This document shows, in pieces, positions 1 through 7,978 of a stretch of DNA of 64,000 nt. Every line of letters begins with the position of its first letter. Positions within the stretch are counted from its first letter, which is position 1. The notes beneath the pieces were generated by a model. The model saw nothing but the letters and a program-made list of their open reading frames with translations. It had not been told where the DNA came from and searched no databases. The stretch covers positions 1,116,001 to 1,180,000 of the forward strand of contig JACONN010000006.1 of NCBI GenBank assembly GCA_014323675.1, written 5' to 3'. The DNA comes from Hormoscilla sp. GM7CHS1pb (lineage in GTDB: Bacteria > Cyanobacteriota > Cyanobacteriia > Cyanobacteriales > Desertifilaceae). The translations under genes and the position numbers were made by a program.

Positions 1-8
1 AAATCCGT

Positions 9-246
9 TTAGGTTCTCTTGCCATAAAGCATACTGCGATTATAAGGTTGCAAGATTTCGCTCTCAAAAAACAGCGTACTTATATCGAAATCTTCTGCAT
101 CTGTTTCCACAGGTATTTCGGAAGATGGCGCTTTTTTGGCTCAAGCTGCTGTCAAGTGTATTTTTCGCTTTGAATGCTTCGATTATCGCATTTATTTGCG
201 CGATCTGTTCCTGTTTTAGTCCTGTAACATCAATATTTGGCGTCAT
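9..246 (-). pseudogene. Small cyanobacterial antitoxin-like protein, frameshifted
   Basis: The N-terminal part reads MTPNIDVTGLKQEQIAQINA and continues for about 30 residues in one frame. It then meets a run of six A (about 134-139 on the plus strand). After the run the sensible continuation (APSSEIPVETDAEDFDIS, then a C-terminus ending LYGKRT and a TAA at 9-11) lies in the +1 frame. I recognise the layout (helical N-terminus, acidic C-terminus) as a family of short proteins common in cyanobacteria that usually sit in front of a PIN toxin. No toxin is visible because the window starts here. The most likely lesion is a one-base insertion in the A-run. A sequencing error or slippage at the A-run cannot be excluded. 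Family assignment is from memory. Confidence 0.55.
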
Positions 247-283
247 GGCAAATCCTTACCTTATACAGTACCCGTAGCGGCAA

Positions 284-300
284 GGTGGGCGGTGCCCACC
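284..300. repeat. Palindromic repeat, family E (GGTGGGCGGTGCCCACC)
   Basis: A 17-base imperfect palindrome. Related copies occur at about 43737-43759, 43851-43870, 49956-49986 and 51948-51977, always next to degraded or intergenic sequence. I see no gene between 301 and 449. Confidence 0.7.
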
Positions 301-449
301 CTACATTTCATGTCACTTTGTATTATAAACCAAACATTCCCTGCAAGTCAAATCCTTGTGCTCCACTGGCACCAGGCAGGTCGAAGGCACCCAGGAAGGC
401 TTCTATTTCAGGGGCCGTGTCCCGAATAGCATCGGGGGCGACTGCGCCT

Positions 450-648
450 GCAAGTTAAGTTTTGTGTATCGATACCGATATGCAAGCAATGCATTGGGCG
501 ATCGCCCTCACCGTCACCGACCCCAGGCGATCGCGTCTGGGCACCGGTAGCCGGGGCACGGCGGCAGTTACATTTTTCATTTTTCCCGATAATCTGCTGA
601 TGCCGTACACCTACATTTTCGACTGCGATCGCATTTTCCCTGGCGGCC
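450..648. repeat. Dispersed repeat of about 195 bp, copy 1
   Basis: This stretch matches 1018-1212 along nearly its full length in the same orientation. Shared blocks include AAGTTAAGTTTTGT, CCGTCACCGACCCCAGGCG, GGGGCACGGCGG and TGATGCCGTACACCTACATT, with scattered substitutions and small gaps. A degenerate third copy lies near 7870-7978. It contains several HIP1 sites and no convincing ORF. Its right edge coincides with the point where the DUF5615 fragment stops being recognisable. Confidence 0.75.
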
Positions 649-747
649 ATTACTAGTCCATCCTTGCTCTGGTACAGTGATAACTGTATGCTCCACTAAC
701 TCTCGTTTTAATCTTTTAGGTAGGCACTCGTCAAGCAACAGCTTCAT
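577..747 (-). pseudogene. DUF5615 PIN-like toxin, truncated
   Basis: The ATG at 745-747 opens MKLLLDECLPKRLKRELVEH followed by TVITVPEQGW. This is the recognisable N-terminus of DUF5615 PIN-like toxins, with the LLDECLP motif carrying the first acidic residue. After about 34 residues (near 646) the frame runs into the dispersed repeat and continues with unrelated sequence to a TGA at 577-579. About two thirds of the normal domain, including later catalytic acids, is missing. The start overlaps the end of the DUF433 gene, the usual antitoxin-toxin arrangement. It cannot encode an active nuclease. Confidence 0.7.
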
Positions 748-958
748 AGTTTTGGAGAATCGATTTCATTGCTAAATTAAGAACAGCTATCGCCCGATCG
801 CGACTGACGGTAGGAAAGTCATCAAGAAATTCATCAAGACTTTCTCCCGCTGCCAGATAGTCGATCAGCGTTTGCGCTGGCACTCTGGTGCCTGCAAATA
901 CCGGTGTCCCCGACATGATGTCAGGAGAATTTTCTATTAATTTATTTTTCATCTTCAT
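731..958 (-). CDS. DUF433 family antitoxin
   Basis: A 75-residue protein with the DUF433 signature: DIMSGTPVFAGTRVPAQTL, then LIDYLAAGESLDEFLDDFP and a C-terminal helix. In this family DUF433 acts as antitoxin to a PIN-like DUF5615 toxin through a winged-helix-type DNA-binding fold. The ATG at 956-958 (MKMKNKL) is preferred over a longer reading because a GGAG lies upstream and conserved sequence begins a few residues later. Its toxin partner at 577-747 overlaps its 3' end and is truncated, so this is an orphaned antitoxin. Confidence 0.75.
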   Translation of the reverse strand: MKMKNKLIENSPDIMSGTPVFAGTRVPAQTLIDYLAAGESLDEFLDDFPTVSRDRAIAVLNLAMKSILQNYEAVA

Positions 959-1017
959 TGCTAATGGTAATTCTCCAGGACTTATGATAACAGAGTAACA
1001 CGGAAGCTGTGAGTTGT

Positions 1018-1212
1018 GCAAGTTAAGTTTTGTTTATCGATACCGATCTGCAAGCAAGGCATTAGCGATCTCCATCACCGTCACCGACCCCAGGCGATCG
1101 CGTCTGGGCACCGGCAGCCGGGGCACGGCGGTAGTTACATTTTGCATTTTTCCGATCATTTGTTGATGCCGTACACCTACATTTTCGACTGCGATCGCAT
1201 TTTCCCCGGCGG
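1018..1212. repeat. Dispersed repeat of about 195 bp, copy 2
   Basis: Direct copy of 450-648. It ends in the same GGCGG block, after which HIP1-rich sequence follows to about 1310. The rest of the gap up to 1507 holds only the hairpins listed separately. Confidence 0.75.
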
Positions 1213-1336
1213 GCGATCGCCATCACCGATCCCAGGCGATCGCATCTTTGACTGCTGATGCCGGGGCCCGGCGGCAATTACCGGAATGCATTTTTCCCGA
1301 CGATCGCCTCAGAGTCTCGCGTTACAAAGAGTGGGT

Positions 1337-1445
1337 GTTGGGTTGAGGTACGAAACCCAACCGGAGGGCTTTCTTACTTTCTTTACAAGGTTTTCAGTCG
1401 GTTTTAACCGACTTTAGCTATTAGCCTCTGGTTTGAACCAGAGGC
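1337..1445. repeat. Three consecutive hairpins
   Basis: Three palindromes lie between the repeat and the ABC permease. At 1337-1361, GTTGGGTT pairs with AACCCAAC. At 1396-1413, AGTCGGTT pairs with AACCGACT. At 1424-1445, GCCTCTGGTT pairs with AACCAGAGGC. The second recurs at about 10630 and partly at 41250-41400. They lie 3' of the minus-strand permease gene and could act as terminators, but the recurrence elsewhere says they are dispersed repeats. Confidence 0.6.
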
Positions 1446-1507
1446 GGGCCATGAGACTCATCGAGAATGGTGCAATATCGAAAATGATGGCATGGTAACT
1501 ATGGTAA

Positions 1508-2308
1508 CTATGAACGTTGGAAGCGCAAAGCTTCAATTGATTGGGCGGTGAGGAATATGCCGACAAAGATGTAACTAGCAAACGCAATGATACTACTGCT
1601 ATCTAGCATTCCTTTCACCAGATTAGAATAATTTTTCAGCAAGGATAAATGTCCCAAAGCCTCTCCCACGTTACCGCCTACCCCCTCCGCGATCGAGTCT
1701 ATGACCCAGAGGAACAAAATGAGCCCGAAGGTGAATACCGCTGCCAGCAAGGTACTATCCGTGAGAGAAGAAATGAACATTCCCAGAGACAACACGCTGC
1801 CAGCTAGCAAGATTACTCCCAGATGTCCAACCAAGGGCACTCCTAGTTGGACTGGGGTATCCGCTGCACTCATGGCATAGATTTCATATAATAGCAGAGG
1901 CAGCACCATCGTGATAAAAAAGGTGATCGAACCTAATAATTTCCCCGTTGCTACCGCCCAGTTAGTAATGGGCGAAGTGGCTAACAGTTCTAAAGTGCCC
2001 CGCTTGCGTTCTTCTGCGTACAGTCCCATGGACAGCATCGGCATGATGAATAATACCAGATTTCCCATCACCCCTAAGAAAAATTGCTGGAACTGGTACG
2101 GGACATCGATCGGGATAGCATTTCCCATCTGGTCGTTAAAAGCAGCTTGGGCAATAATTCCCGTCGGTCCCAGCAAAACTGCCGCAAAGAAGAAACCTGC
2201 TAATAACCAGAATACACCTGCGATCGCGTAGGCCAAGGGGGAGGCAAAATAGCCCTGTAACTCCTTACGATAGATTGCCACAACGTTACTGAAGATCGCA
2301 AACATCAA
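1508..2308 (-). CDS. ABC-2 type transporter permease
   Basis: A 266-residue membrane protein with six predicted hydrophobic segments. The N-terminus (IYRKELQGYFASPLAYAIAG) and the segment with MLSMGLYAEERKRGTLELL are typical of ABC-2 permeases of the gliding-motility/GldF-like group. It overlaps the ATPase gene by 4 bases (2305-2308), so the two are translationally coupled and should form one exporter. In many cyanobacteria this pair is followed by a Gldg/DUF4350-type substrate-binding protein. None follows here, and downstream is only hairpin and repeat sequence, so the operon may have been shortened. Substrate unknown. The start may be the first or second of two adjacent ATGs. Confidence 0.85.
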   Translation of the reverse strand: MMFAIFSNVVAIYRKELQGYFASPLAYAIAGVFWLLAGFFFAAVLLGPTGIIAQAAFNDQMGNAIPIDVPYQFQQFFLGVMGNLVLFIMPMLSMGLYAEERKRGTLELLATSPITNWAVATGKLLGSITFFITMVLPLLLYEIYAMSAADTPVQLGVPLVGHLGVILLAGSVLSLGMFISSLTDSTLLAAVFTFGLILFLWVIDSIAEGVGGNVGEALGHLSLLKNYSNLVKGMLDSSSIIAFASYIFVGIFLTAQSIEALRFQRS

Positions 2309-3270
2309 ACTGCAACTCCTAGATCTGCATCCTCTACTGTAGTCAATTCTAAGAATACCCGTTCCAAATTCACCCGGTTGCGCCGCATCTCGTAGATACC
2401 GACTCCAGCTTGCACCAAAGCAGCAGCTATATCCCGACCCGGTTCAGCTCCCGATTCTGATATTACCTGAATTAAGTAACGATTTGCCCCGACATTTTCG
2501 GCAGGCACGGATAATACCCGACCTACTCCTGGCACGACTTCCAATAGCTGCTTGACCGCAGTCACATCTTTATCCAGTTCCAGTTCGTACTCCGAGCCAC
2601 CGGCTAACTGCGCCATCAAATTTTCCGGCGAGTCAGCGGCCACCACCCGCCCGCCATTGATAATGGTCACCCGGCTGCAAGTCATGCTCACTTCGGGCAA
2701 GATATGGGTAGAGAGGATAATGGTACGATCTCCCGCCAGACTTTTAATTAAATTCCGCACCTCGATGATTTGCCGAGGGTCCAGACCCACCGTCGGTTCG
2801 TCCAGAATAATCACGGGCGGGTCGTGAACGATCGCCTGAGCAATTCCCACCCGCTGCCGGTAACCTTTAGAAAGCTTGCGAATCAGCAGTTTGCGCTTAT
2901 CTGCGATCTGACAGCGTTCGAGGGAATGATTTACCCTGAGGCGGCGGTTTTTTCTGGGAACTCCTTTGATCCGGGCCACAAAATGCAGAAAACCCTCCAC
3001 AGTCATTTCTGGATAGAGAGGCGGCACTTCGGGCAAATAACCAATCCAGCGACGCACTTCCAGAGATTGTTCGTGGACATCGTAGCCCGCCACCCGGGCC
3101 GTGCCCCCCGATGCGGGCAGATAACCTGCTAAGATCCGCATCGTCGTCGTTTTCCCCGCCCCATTCGGACCCAAGAAGCCCATAATTTCTCCCGGTTTCA
3201 CCGAAAAGGTTACATCCTGAATGGCTGGGGTTGAGCCATAGACTTTACTGAGATGCTCGACTTCTATCAT
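2305..3270 (-). CDS. ABC transporter ATP-binding protein
   Basis: A 321-residue ATPase. Walker A is GPNGAGKT (residues 34-41), the signature is LSKGYRQR (about 138), Walker B is VIILDEP and the switch histidine lies in STHILPE. The C-terminal extension of about 100 residues after the ABC domain is typical of ABC-2 exporters of this group. It is first in a two-gene operon with the permease. The start MIEVEHLSKVYG matches the usual family N-terminus. Upstream (3271-3447) lies an intergenic stretch from which this operon and the toxin-antitoxin pair diverge. Confidence 0.9.
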   Translation of the reverse strand: MIEVEHLSKVYGSTPAIQDVTFSVKPGEIMGFLGPNGAGKTTTMRILAGYLPASGGTARVAGYDVHEQSLEVRRWIGYLPEVPPLYPEMTVEGFLHFVARIKGVPRKNRRLRVNHSLERCQIADKRKLLIRKLSKGYRQRVGIAQAIVHDPPVIILDEPTVGLDPRQIIEVRNLIKSLAGDRTIILSTHILPEVSMTCSRVTIINGGRVVAADSPENLMAQLAGGSEYELELDKDVTAVKQLLEVVPGVGRVLSVPAENVGANRYLIQVISESGAEPGRDIAAALVQAGVGIYEMRRNRVNLERVFLELTTVEDADLGVAV

Positions 3271-3447
3271 TCTACCCGCACAGCAGTTGTTGTCTTTCCC
3301 TCTGTCTTTGTACTATAGCACTCTATCATATGTCAAACTTACCGCTTCTGTCAAGCCTTTCACCCATCCGAGGACGGCTTGCTATATCTGCCCCTCATAT
3401 GCTATCTTGATGATTGTTGCGACAGTGCCCCCCTCAGAGGTGACATA

Positions 3448-3747
3448 ATGAGCCAAACCCTTGTACTTCATCTGAGCGATGAAGCCTATACCCTCATTCA
3501 ACAGCAAGCAGAAGCAGCTAACCTTTCCCCCTCACAACTAGCAGTGACTTGGGTGTCACAACTTGCTGTGAGGCAAGTCGAACAACACCGCCTCAATTTA
3601 AATTTGGGGCGAAGTGAAGCCGAGAAACAGGCAGCCAGAGAACGCTTTGAAAGTCACTTTGGTGAGATTGATTTTGGTTATCCCACCGGGGCTGATAATG
3701 AAAGTATTGATGCCGATCTTGCCAGAGAGTACGCTGACAATCATTAG
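3448..3747 (+). CDS. VapB-type antitoxin
   Basis: A 99-residue protein starting MSQTLVLHLSDEAYTLIQQQ. The N-terminus resembles ribbon-helix-helix style antitoxins; the C-terminus (GADNESIDADLAREYADNH) is acidic and would wrap the toxin. AGAGGTG lies just before the ATG. Longer in-frame starts lack the similarity. The PIN toxin gene follows after 8 bases. Confidence 0.75.
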   Translation: MSQTLVLHLSDEAYTLIQQQAEAANLSPSQLAVTWVSQLAVRQVEQHRLNLNLGRSEAEKQAARERFESHFGEIDFGYPTGADNESIDADLAREYADNH

Positions 3748-3755
3748 AAAAATGT

Positions 3756-4151
3756 ATGCTTCTAGATACTTCTGGTTTACTGTGCTTGCAATACCAGTCT
3801 GAACCATCCCACGTACAAGCCTGTAACTTCTACAGTAATGCCTCTCTCAGGTTGGTTCACAATTACATTTTGGCTGAATACGTGCCTTTAGCACATGCAC
3901 GTCGTTTTCCCCGCTTGACTGCTGTTAGATTTGTTGTCGATATTGTGGAGAACCCAGATATTGAAACTGTATGGGTGGATGAGCCATTGCACCGGGAAGC
4001 AATTAATCTTCTGATGGCGCGACAAGACAAAAGCTATTCTTTATGCGATGCTGTTAGCTTTGTCCTGATACGTCAGCGCGGCATTACGGAAGCTCTGACA
4101 ACCGATCGCCATTTCGAGCAAGAAGGTTTTCGTCGCTTGCTGCTACCCTAA
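3756..4151 (+). CDS. PIN domain toxin, VapC-like
   Basis: A 131-residue PIN-domain protein. The N-terminal MLLDTSGLL gives the first catalytic Asp, an E in the NYILAEYVPL segment the second, and the SLCDAVSFVL and TTDRHFEQEGF segments the C-terminal acids. The family are Mg-dependent RNases that inhibit translation until bound by the cognate antitoxin. Length and motifs are complete, so this is the only apparently intact toxin of the VapC type in the first 12 kb. It forms an operon with the antitoxin at 3448. Confidence 0.8.
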   Translation: MLLDTSGLLCLQYQSEPSHVQACNFYSNASLRLVHNYILAEYVPLAHARRFPRLTAVRFVVDIVENPDIETVWVDEPLHREAINLLMARQDKSYSLCDAVSFVLIRQRGITEALTTDRHFEQEGFRRLLLP

Positions 4152-4411
4152 CGGCTAACCTAACTGGGTGGCGATCGCCAGTTTTGCTCCTTACTATATC
4201 CAATCCCATCTCACCTCTTTTTCCTCATTTTTCTCATAAATCCTTTGCTCGTTCTCAATCCTCCCCCCCCCGCTCAACCCCCAAGAAATAACAATATCTC
4301 CATACAGGTCATGACTCCAAGAATTTACGTCATCAACTCGAGCCGAACCACTACTCCACTCCAAGTAGTACATACTTTCATCCCTCCTAACCCCATCTCT
4401 ACTCTCCATCT

Positions 4412-4524
4412 GGCGTTGCACATTTTGGGGATGATGCCTACGCATGCACATAACTTAAACTGGCTTGTAGTCTAGGTTTAAGACTTCTGCAACTATGCCC
4501 ATCATCCCGTAATTGTGCAACGCC
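4412..4524. mobile_element. 113-bp terminal-inverted-repeat element, copy A
   Basis: The element begins GGCGTTGCACATTTTGGGG and ends in the near-complement GGGATGATG..GTGCAACGCC, giving inverted ends of about 27 bases. It is flanked by an exact 8-base direct repeat, CTCCATCT, at 4404-4411 and 4525-4532, which I read as a target site duplication. It has no coding capacity, so it is a MITE-like non-autonomous element. Copy B (5235-5347) has the same length and is nearly its reverse complement. The transposase family is not identifiable here. Confidence 0.85.
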
Positions 4525-4536
4525 CTCCATCTTATG

Positions 4537-5199
4537 TTATGTTGGGAAATCCGAACTGATGTTAGGGAACTCACTCAGCTCTCTCCAACCTTCGCGCACT
4601 CCCCACATATCCCGATTATAGTGCCCATCAAAGAATAACGTCCAGCCCGAACCACCGCTATCAATCCAATCCTCAACAATTGCATCATAAATCCGCCAAT
4701 TGGTTACAAAAGCAGTTCCACCACTCCACAATAACTCAAGACCATCACGACCTACCCAATATCCCCCCGTTTTGACCCGTTTCCTACTTAAACCAAATAA
4801 ACCAGATTTCTTCCAAACCCACTTTTCTTCTATGTATCGCAAAGTCGTTCGGTTCACCCATAAATCTCCTTGCGCATTTAAAAAGCTGATTTTGTCTAAT
4901 TGGTTCACCCATAAATCTCCTGGTGCGTTTAAATAGCCGCTGCTCTTGAATCCCTCTATCCGCACACCTTTCCCACTCAACACGTACTCGTCTCGTCCCC
5001 ATCCGCCAACTAGAGTGTCCCCATCCGATGCGTATATTACGTCGTCCCCTTTTCCGCCGACTATGTAGTCGTACCCCGTACCACCATCCAAGGTGTCATC
5101 CCCATCTCCGCCATGCAAGGTGTCACTGCCTATATCTCCCTTGAGATAGTCGTTTCCACTTCCGCCCTCGAGTTCGTCCGATCCCGTACCACCGCTCAA
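4537..5199 (-). pseudogene. RTX calcium-binding repeat protein, 5'-truncated fragment
   Basis: The first 65 residues are RTX nonapeptides (GGTGSDELEGGSGNDYLKGD and onwards), which bind Ca2+ in secreted cyanobacterial and type I-exported proteins. A unique C-terminal part of about 150 residues follows, containing a short internal duplication of a GDLWVN block. The frame opens on a TTG directly inside a repeat, with an in-frame TAA a few codons upstream, and no earlier RTX sequence is visible beyond the flanking element. Genuine proteins of this type are far longer, so this is a C-terminal remnant. It lies between two inverted copies of the 113-bp element. Confidence 0.65.
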
Positions 5200-5234
5200 A
5201 AGGTTTTACAGCACCTGAGTGGGTTCGGGATGTA

Positions 5235-5347
5235 GGCGTTGCACAATTACGGGATGATGGGCATAGTTGCAGAAGTCTTAAATCTAGACTACAAGCCAGT
5301 TTCAGTTATGTGCAAAAAAGGGCATCATCCCCAAAATGTGCAACGCC
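5235..5347. mobile_element. 113-bp terminal-inverted-repeat element, copy B
   Basis: Nearly the exact reverse complement of copy A and of identical length. The ends are GGCGTTGCAC and GTGCAACGCC. No 8-base target duplication is seen (flanks GGGATGTA and TATTTGTG), unlike copy A. One flank may have been lost by rearrangement. Confidence 0.8.
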
Positions 5348-5514
5348 TATTTGTGAATGGACGCGCACTAGCGACCCTTGAGGCCTTGAGGGAATCGCAC
5401 GGCGCTCTCCTGTACATAATCACTACCATTAAAACATAACTCAGGGGAATTTTTGCTCATAATCATTAAAAAATAATTAATTCTGACCTCTATGCTTGAC
5501 AAGGGATAGTATAT

Positions 5515-5822
5515 AGGTCTAGGATCTCTGTTAGCGTCTCTGTGGGGACGGGAATTAATGGAAACATCAGAAACATGATTTAGCAGACAGAGATTTTGTA
5601 AGTCGGTGAGACCCTTAGACCCGGGCGGGGAGACCCTTAGACCCGGGCGGGGAGACCCTTATAGTCAGCACCTAGGTCTAGGATCTCTGTTAGCGTCTCT
5701 GTGGGGACGGGAATTAATGGAAACATCAGTCAGATTAGAACCATCATACCTAAATAGTCAGCACCTAGGTCTAGGAGCTCTGTTAGCGTCCCTGTGGGGA
5801 CGGGAATTAATGGAAACATCAG
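5515..5822 (+). repeat. CRISPR-like repeat cluster, three units
   Basis: A 36-base core beginning GTTAGCGTC and ending AATTAATGGAAAC occurs at 5530-5565, 5689-5724 and 5782-5817. It contains the stem CGTCTC/GGGACG, perfect as CGTCCC/GGGACG in the third copy, and the GGAAAC end resembles a crRNA tag. Against a normal array, the intervals are 123 and 57 bases, and sequence identity extends outside the core (about 15 bases upstream in all three, 27 in two, and ATCAG downstream). No cas genes are in the window. It is either a decayed array or an unrelated tandem repeat. Confidence 0.4.
5608..5663. repeat. 22-bp tandem repeat, cluster 1
   Basis: The unit AGACCCTTAGACCCGGGCGG plus GG is repeated about 2.3 times. 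It is embedded between the first and second units of the CRISPR-like cluster, so it probably inserted there. Confidence 0.75.
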
Positions 5823-5883
5823 CACTACCATAGGTTTGTCAAATTGTTGAGGTTCCCTAACTCGAAGGGTCCTCAATGAATAC

Positions 5884-5962
5884 GGGGAGACCCTCAGACC
5901 CGGGCGGGGAGACCCTCAGACCCGGGCGGGGAGACCCTCAGACCCGGGCGGGGAGACCCTTG
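5884..5962. repeat. 22-bp tandem repeat, cluster 2
   Basis: About 3.5 copies of AGACCCTCAGACCCGGGCGG plus GG. The cluster abuts and supplies the last codons of the truncated PIN gene at 5938-6243. Two inverted copies sit at 14316-14345, and a related cluster is at 5608. Confidence 0.8.
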
Positions 5963-6243
5963 TCAAGGGGTATGGCTAGCTGCGTTGCGTCAATCAACCT
6001 GATATGAGCTATAGTTGGCCTGATGTGAGCTTCAGAAGCAGTATATGACGCCAAGCGGACATACTGCCACAGAACGTTTGCGCATTCTGCATAGAATAAT
6101 AATGGGACGTAAATTTTGGCAAGTTTGTCTGCTTGCAGCAGGTCTATTAATGCGATCGCCTTATCTGACCAAGGCTGATTTATATAGAGCTTGATAGCAA
6201 CATTAGCATCCAAAACGCACTCGAAAACAGGAATATCAATCAT
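5938..6243 (-). pseudogene. PIN domain toxin, C-terminally truncated
   Basis: It begins MIDIPVFECVLDANVAIKLY, the first strand and catalytic Asp of a VapC-type PIN domain, followed by the YAECANVLWQYVRLA helix with the second acid. After about 90 residues the frame enters the 22-bp tandem repeats (ending LDKGLPARV), so the third and fourth catalytic acids are missing. The ATG overlaps the stop of the decayed antitoxin upstream (ATGATTGA). It is almost certainly an inactive fragment. Confidence 0.8.
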
Positions 6244-6450
6244 CGTACCCTCTCATTTTCCTTAGCAATGTGACGCTATCAGGCACTGTATGGGAAGGCT
6301 TCCAATGCCGCTGATGTATTTCTGCCAGCAGTTGTGTTTGATGATTTCTTGCTTCCAGCAATCTCAGGGCTTCTGCTGTGGTCCGATCGCCGTTGGATAC
6401 GCACGCTCATACTACTACAATCTCTGGTGGAATGCAAATTTCTATATTAG
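6236..6450 (-). pseudogene. Antitoxin of the truncated PIN module, decayed
   Basis: The reading frame that ends at TGA 6236-6238 gives TTAEALRLLEARNHQTQLLA and ends HTVPDSVTLLRKMRGYDD. Upstream, the same frame reads IEICIPPEIVVV and then hits an in-frame TGA before the rest of the protein. No start codon precedes it within the open part. The composition and the overlap with the PIN start identify it as the antitoxin. With the stop and the missing start it looks dead. Confidence 0.6.
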
Positions 6451-6525
6451 CTGCTATCTAGCCTAGTATTTGACGGACTGATAAAATTGATATAATGAGT
6501 AAAGTTACATCTAAAATAGAAAAGC

Positions 6526-6862
6526 ATGGCCAGAATAGCCCCGGAGATTCAGGCGATAATTTGGGAATTGATGCAAAGATTGTTAGAGATTGTAGACGAA
6601 GCCAAGGCAGCAGAGTACAATTTATTGGAGCGTTTTGGAGAAACGGATAGGACGATCGGAGCAACTCACCGAGATTACAGCGCAAGCGACAGCGCGTTTT
6701 TCTCAACTATCTACTCTGCTGATTAGAGTTGCCGAATCTCAGCCGGTCGCTAATCAGGATCTGTTAAGATTGTTGGATGAGAGGATTGATACTATTGCTA
6801 ACCGGATACCGGCCTTGGCACGGAGTATCGAAGAAATTAAAATTGATTGGAATTTACTATGA
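6526..6862 (+). pseudogene. Hypothetical helical protein, frameshifted
   Basis: Two overlapping frames join into one sensible protein. The first is MARIAPEIQAIIWELMQRLL to about residue 36. The second, in the +1 frame from about 6632, is EKRIGRSEQLTEITAQATAR to a TGA at 6860-6862. Both halves are strongly helical and heptad-like. The stop overlaps the ATG of the next gene (ATGA), so this was the first gene of a two-gene operon. I do not recognise the family. A single-base indel near 6632-6640 is the lesion, real or a sequencing error. Confidence 0.5.
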
Positions 6863-7041
6863 GCGAAATACAACAAATGCCTGACCCAGAAAAGGTGAAA
6901 CAGACGATCGCTAAGGCCCATCGGGCTTGTCTGGAAATGGAGTTGGCAGGTTTGGAGTTGCAAGAGGTTATCGACCAGTTGGGACGAAATATTCGCGAAC
7001 AGCGTTTGCAACGTTTGCGACGTTTAAGACAGGTATCCTAG
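6859..7041 (+). CDS. Small helical hypothetical protein
   Basis: A 60-residue protein, MSEIQQMPDPEKVKQTIAKA to LQRLRRLRQVS, with an acidic-to-basic gradient and likely a single long helix. The start at 6859 overlaps the preceding stop. Function unknown; it is presumably a partner of the upstream coiled-coil protein. Confidence 0.45.
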   Translation: MSEIQQMPDPEKVKQTIAKAHRACLEMELAGLELQEVIDQLGRNIREQRLQRLRRLRQVS

Positions 7042-7140
7042 AAGATGCTGCGATCGCATTTTTAAAGATGCGATCGCCCCCTTGTCGGATACGCGCGTGT
7101 CGGTTTTAACGCTCAGATATTACGCAATACGTACCACCCA

Positions 7141-7335
7141 TTAACTAACAGAAGCTTCCTTGAACTTTCTCGCTTCTTCAGCTTCCATTCGGGCTAGGGT
7201 AGTCGCTACCTCTGCTAGATACATGGCAATGTTCGCTCTATTTTCGGGATTCTTTTCGTGCCAGAGGTTAGTGGCATAGATCATAGCCAAACTGCGGTAT
7301 CTGCTAATAGATTCATTTTCCTGTGCGTGATTCAT
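7141..7335 (-). CDS. Small hypothetical protein
   Basis: A 64-residue helical protein (MNHAQENESISRYRSLAMIY to KFKEASVS) lying 4 bases after the stop of the gene at 7340-7675, so probably cotranscribed. No family recognised. Confidence 0.45.
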   Translation of the reverse strand: MNHAQENESISRYRSLAMIYATNLWHEKNPENRANIAMYLAEVATTLARMEAEEARKFKEASVS

Positions 7336-7339
7336 GGTT

Positions 7340-7675
7340 CTAAAGGTCCGTCATATCGAATGGTATATGTTGTACTATAACTCTGAGGAGTTGTCTTTCT
7401 GGTTCTAAGTATTGAAACCTCACATCTAGCAACTCGGAAGCCAAAAGGGTTACCTCTTGGCTAGCAGACGGTGGGTTTACTGATTCGTGGAAGGCTATGG
7501 CAGTATATTGACCAGGAGGCATATTGGGAAATTGAGCATCTGCAAATCGTAACCCAACTAGCTTGCGGTCAACAATGCTGCCATCCTGCTTGAGAATTGC
7601 TACGAATGCCATTCCGTCCACGGAGGTCATGGCATTGTCGTTTTGGTTGCGAATGGTAATGAATATGTCTGACAT
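7340..7675 (-). CDS. Hypothetical protein, beta-rich
   Basis: A 111-residue protein starting MSDIFITIRNQNDNAMTSVD and ending VQHIPFDMTDL. Alternating hydrophobic pattern and a PPGQYTAIAFHESVNPPSAS loop suggest a small beta-sandwich. I chose the ATG at 7673-7675 because everything further upstream in frame falls in dispersed repeat sequence (7688-7840). First gene of a pair with 7141-7335. Not recognised. Confidence 0.5.
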   Translation of the reverse strand: MSDIFITIRNQNDNAMTSVDGMAFVAILKQDGSIVDRKLVGLRFADAQFPNMPPGQYTAIAFHESVNPPSASQEVTLLASELLDVRFQYLEPERQLLRVIVQHIPFDMTDL

Positions 7676-7687
7676 TATAGCGGTTTT

Positions 7688-7766
7688 TACCCTCGTAAGG
7701 TACATCCGGAACTTGGTCGGTGCCAGTGATGGCTGAATGCCCATCGCTATACTGTACCTTATCTCA
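7688..7766. repeat. Dispersed repeat (CTATACTGTA type), copy 1
   Basis: Shares ordered blocks with 51849-51928: ACCCTCG, AGGTACAT, GCCAGTGAT and CGCTATACTGTA. Two AGAAACCGGGTTTCT-type palindromes follow at 7775-7792 and 7820-7838, then a degenerate copy of the 195-bp repeat. No gene was found in 7676-8108. Confidence 0.6.
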
Positions 7767-7978
7767 CGAACAAGAAACCGGGTTTCTGCGACAATCTTGG
7801 CAGCATAACCGAGATTTGGCAAAGAAACCCGGTTTCTGGCCCCAACTCCTCCGCCCCCCGATCGCACCCATCCCCCCCAGGCGATCGCATCGATTGCATC
7901 TGCCGTCGCGCCGGGGCACGGCGGTAATTACATACTCCATCTGAACCGATAATCTGTTGATGCCGTGCCCCTACATTT

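Noticed and set aside
130..140. Programmed frameshift at the A-run in the first antitoxin-like gene
   Set aside because: The required shift is +1, whereas A-run slippage sites of the dnaX type give -1; a simple indel is more likely.
4194..4451. 85-codon ORF on the minus strand overlapping element copy A
   Set aside because: It begins inside the 113-bp element and shows no family motif; it could be a remnant of an older gene but cannot be supported.
5493..5512. A TTGACA..TATATA promoter ahead of the CRISPR-like cluster
   Set aside because: The boxes are only about 9 bases apart, too close for a sigma-70 type promoter.
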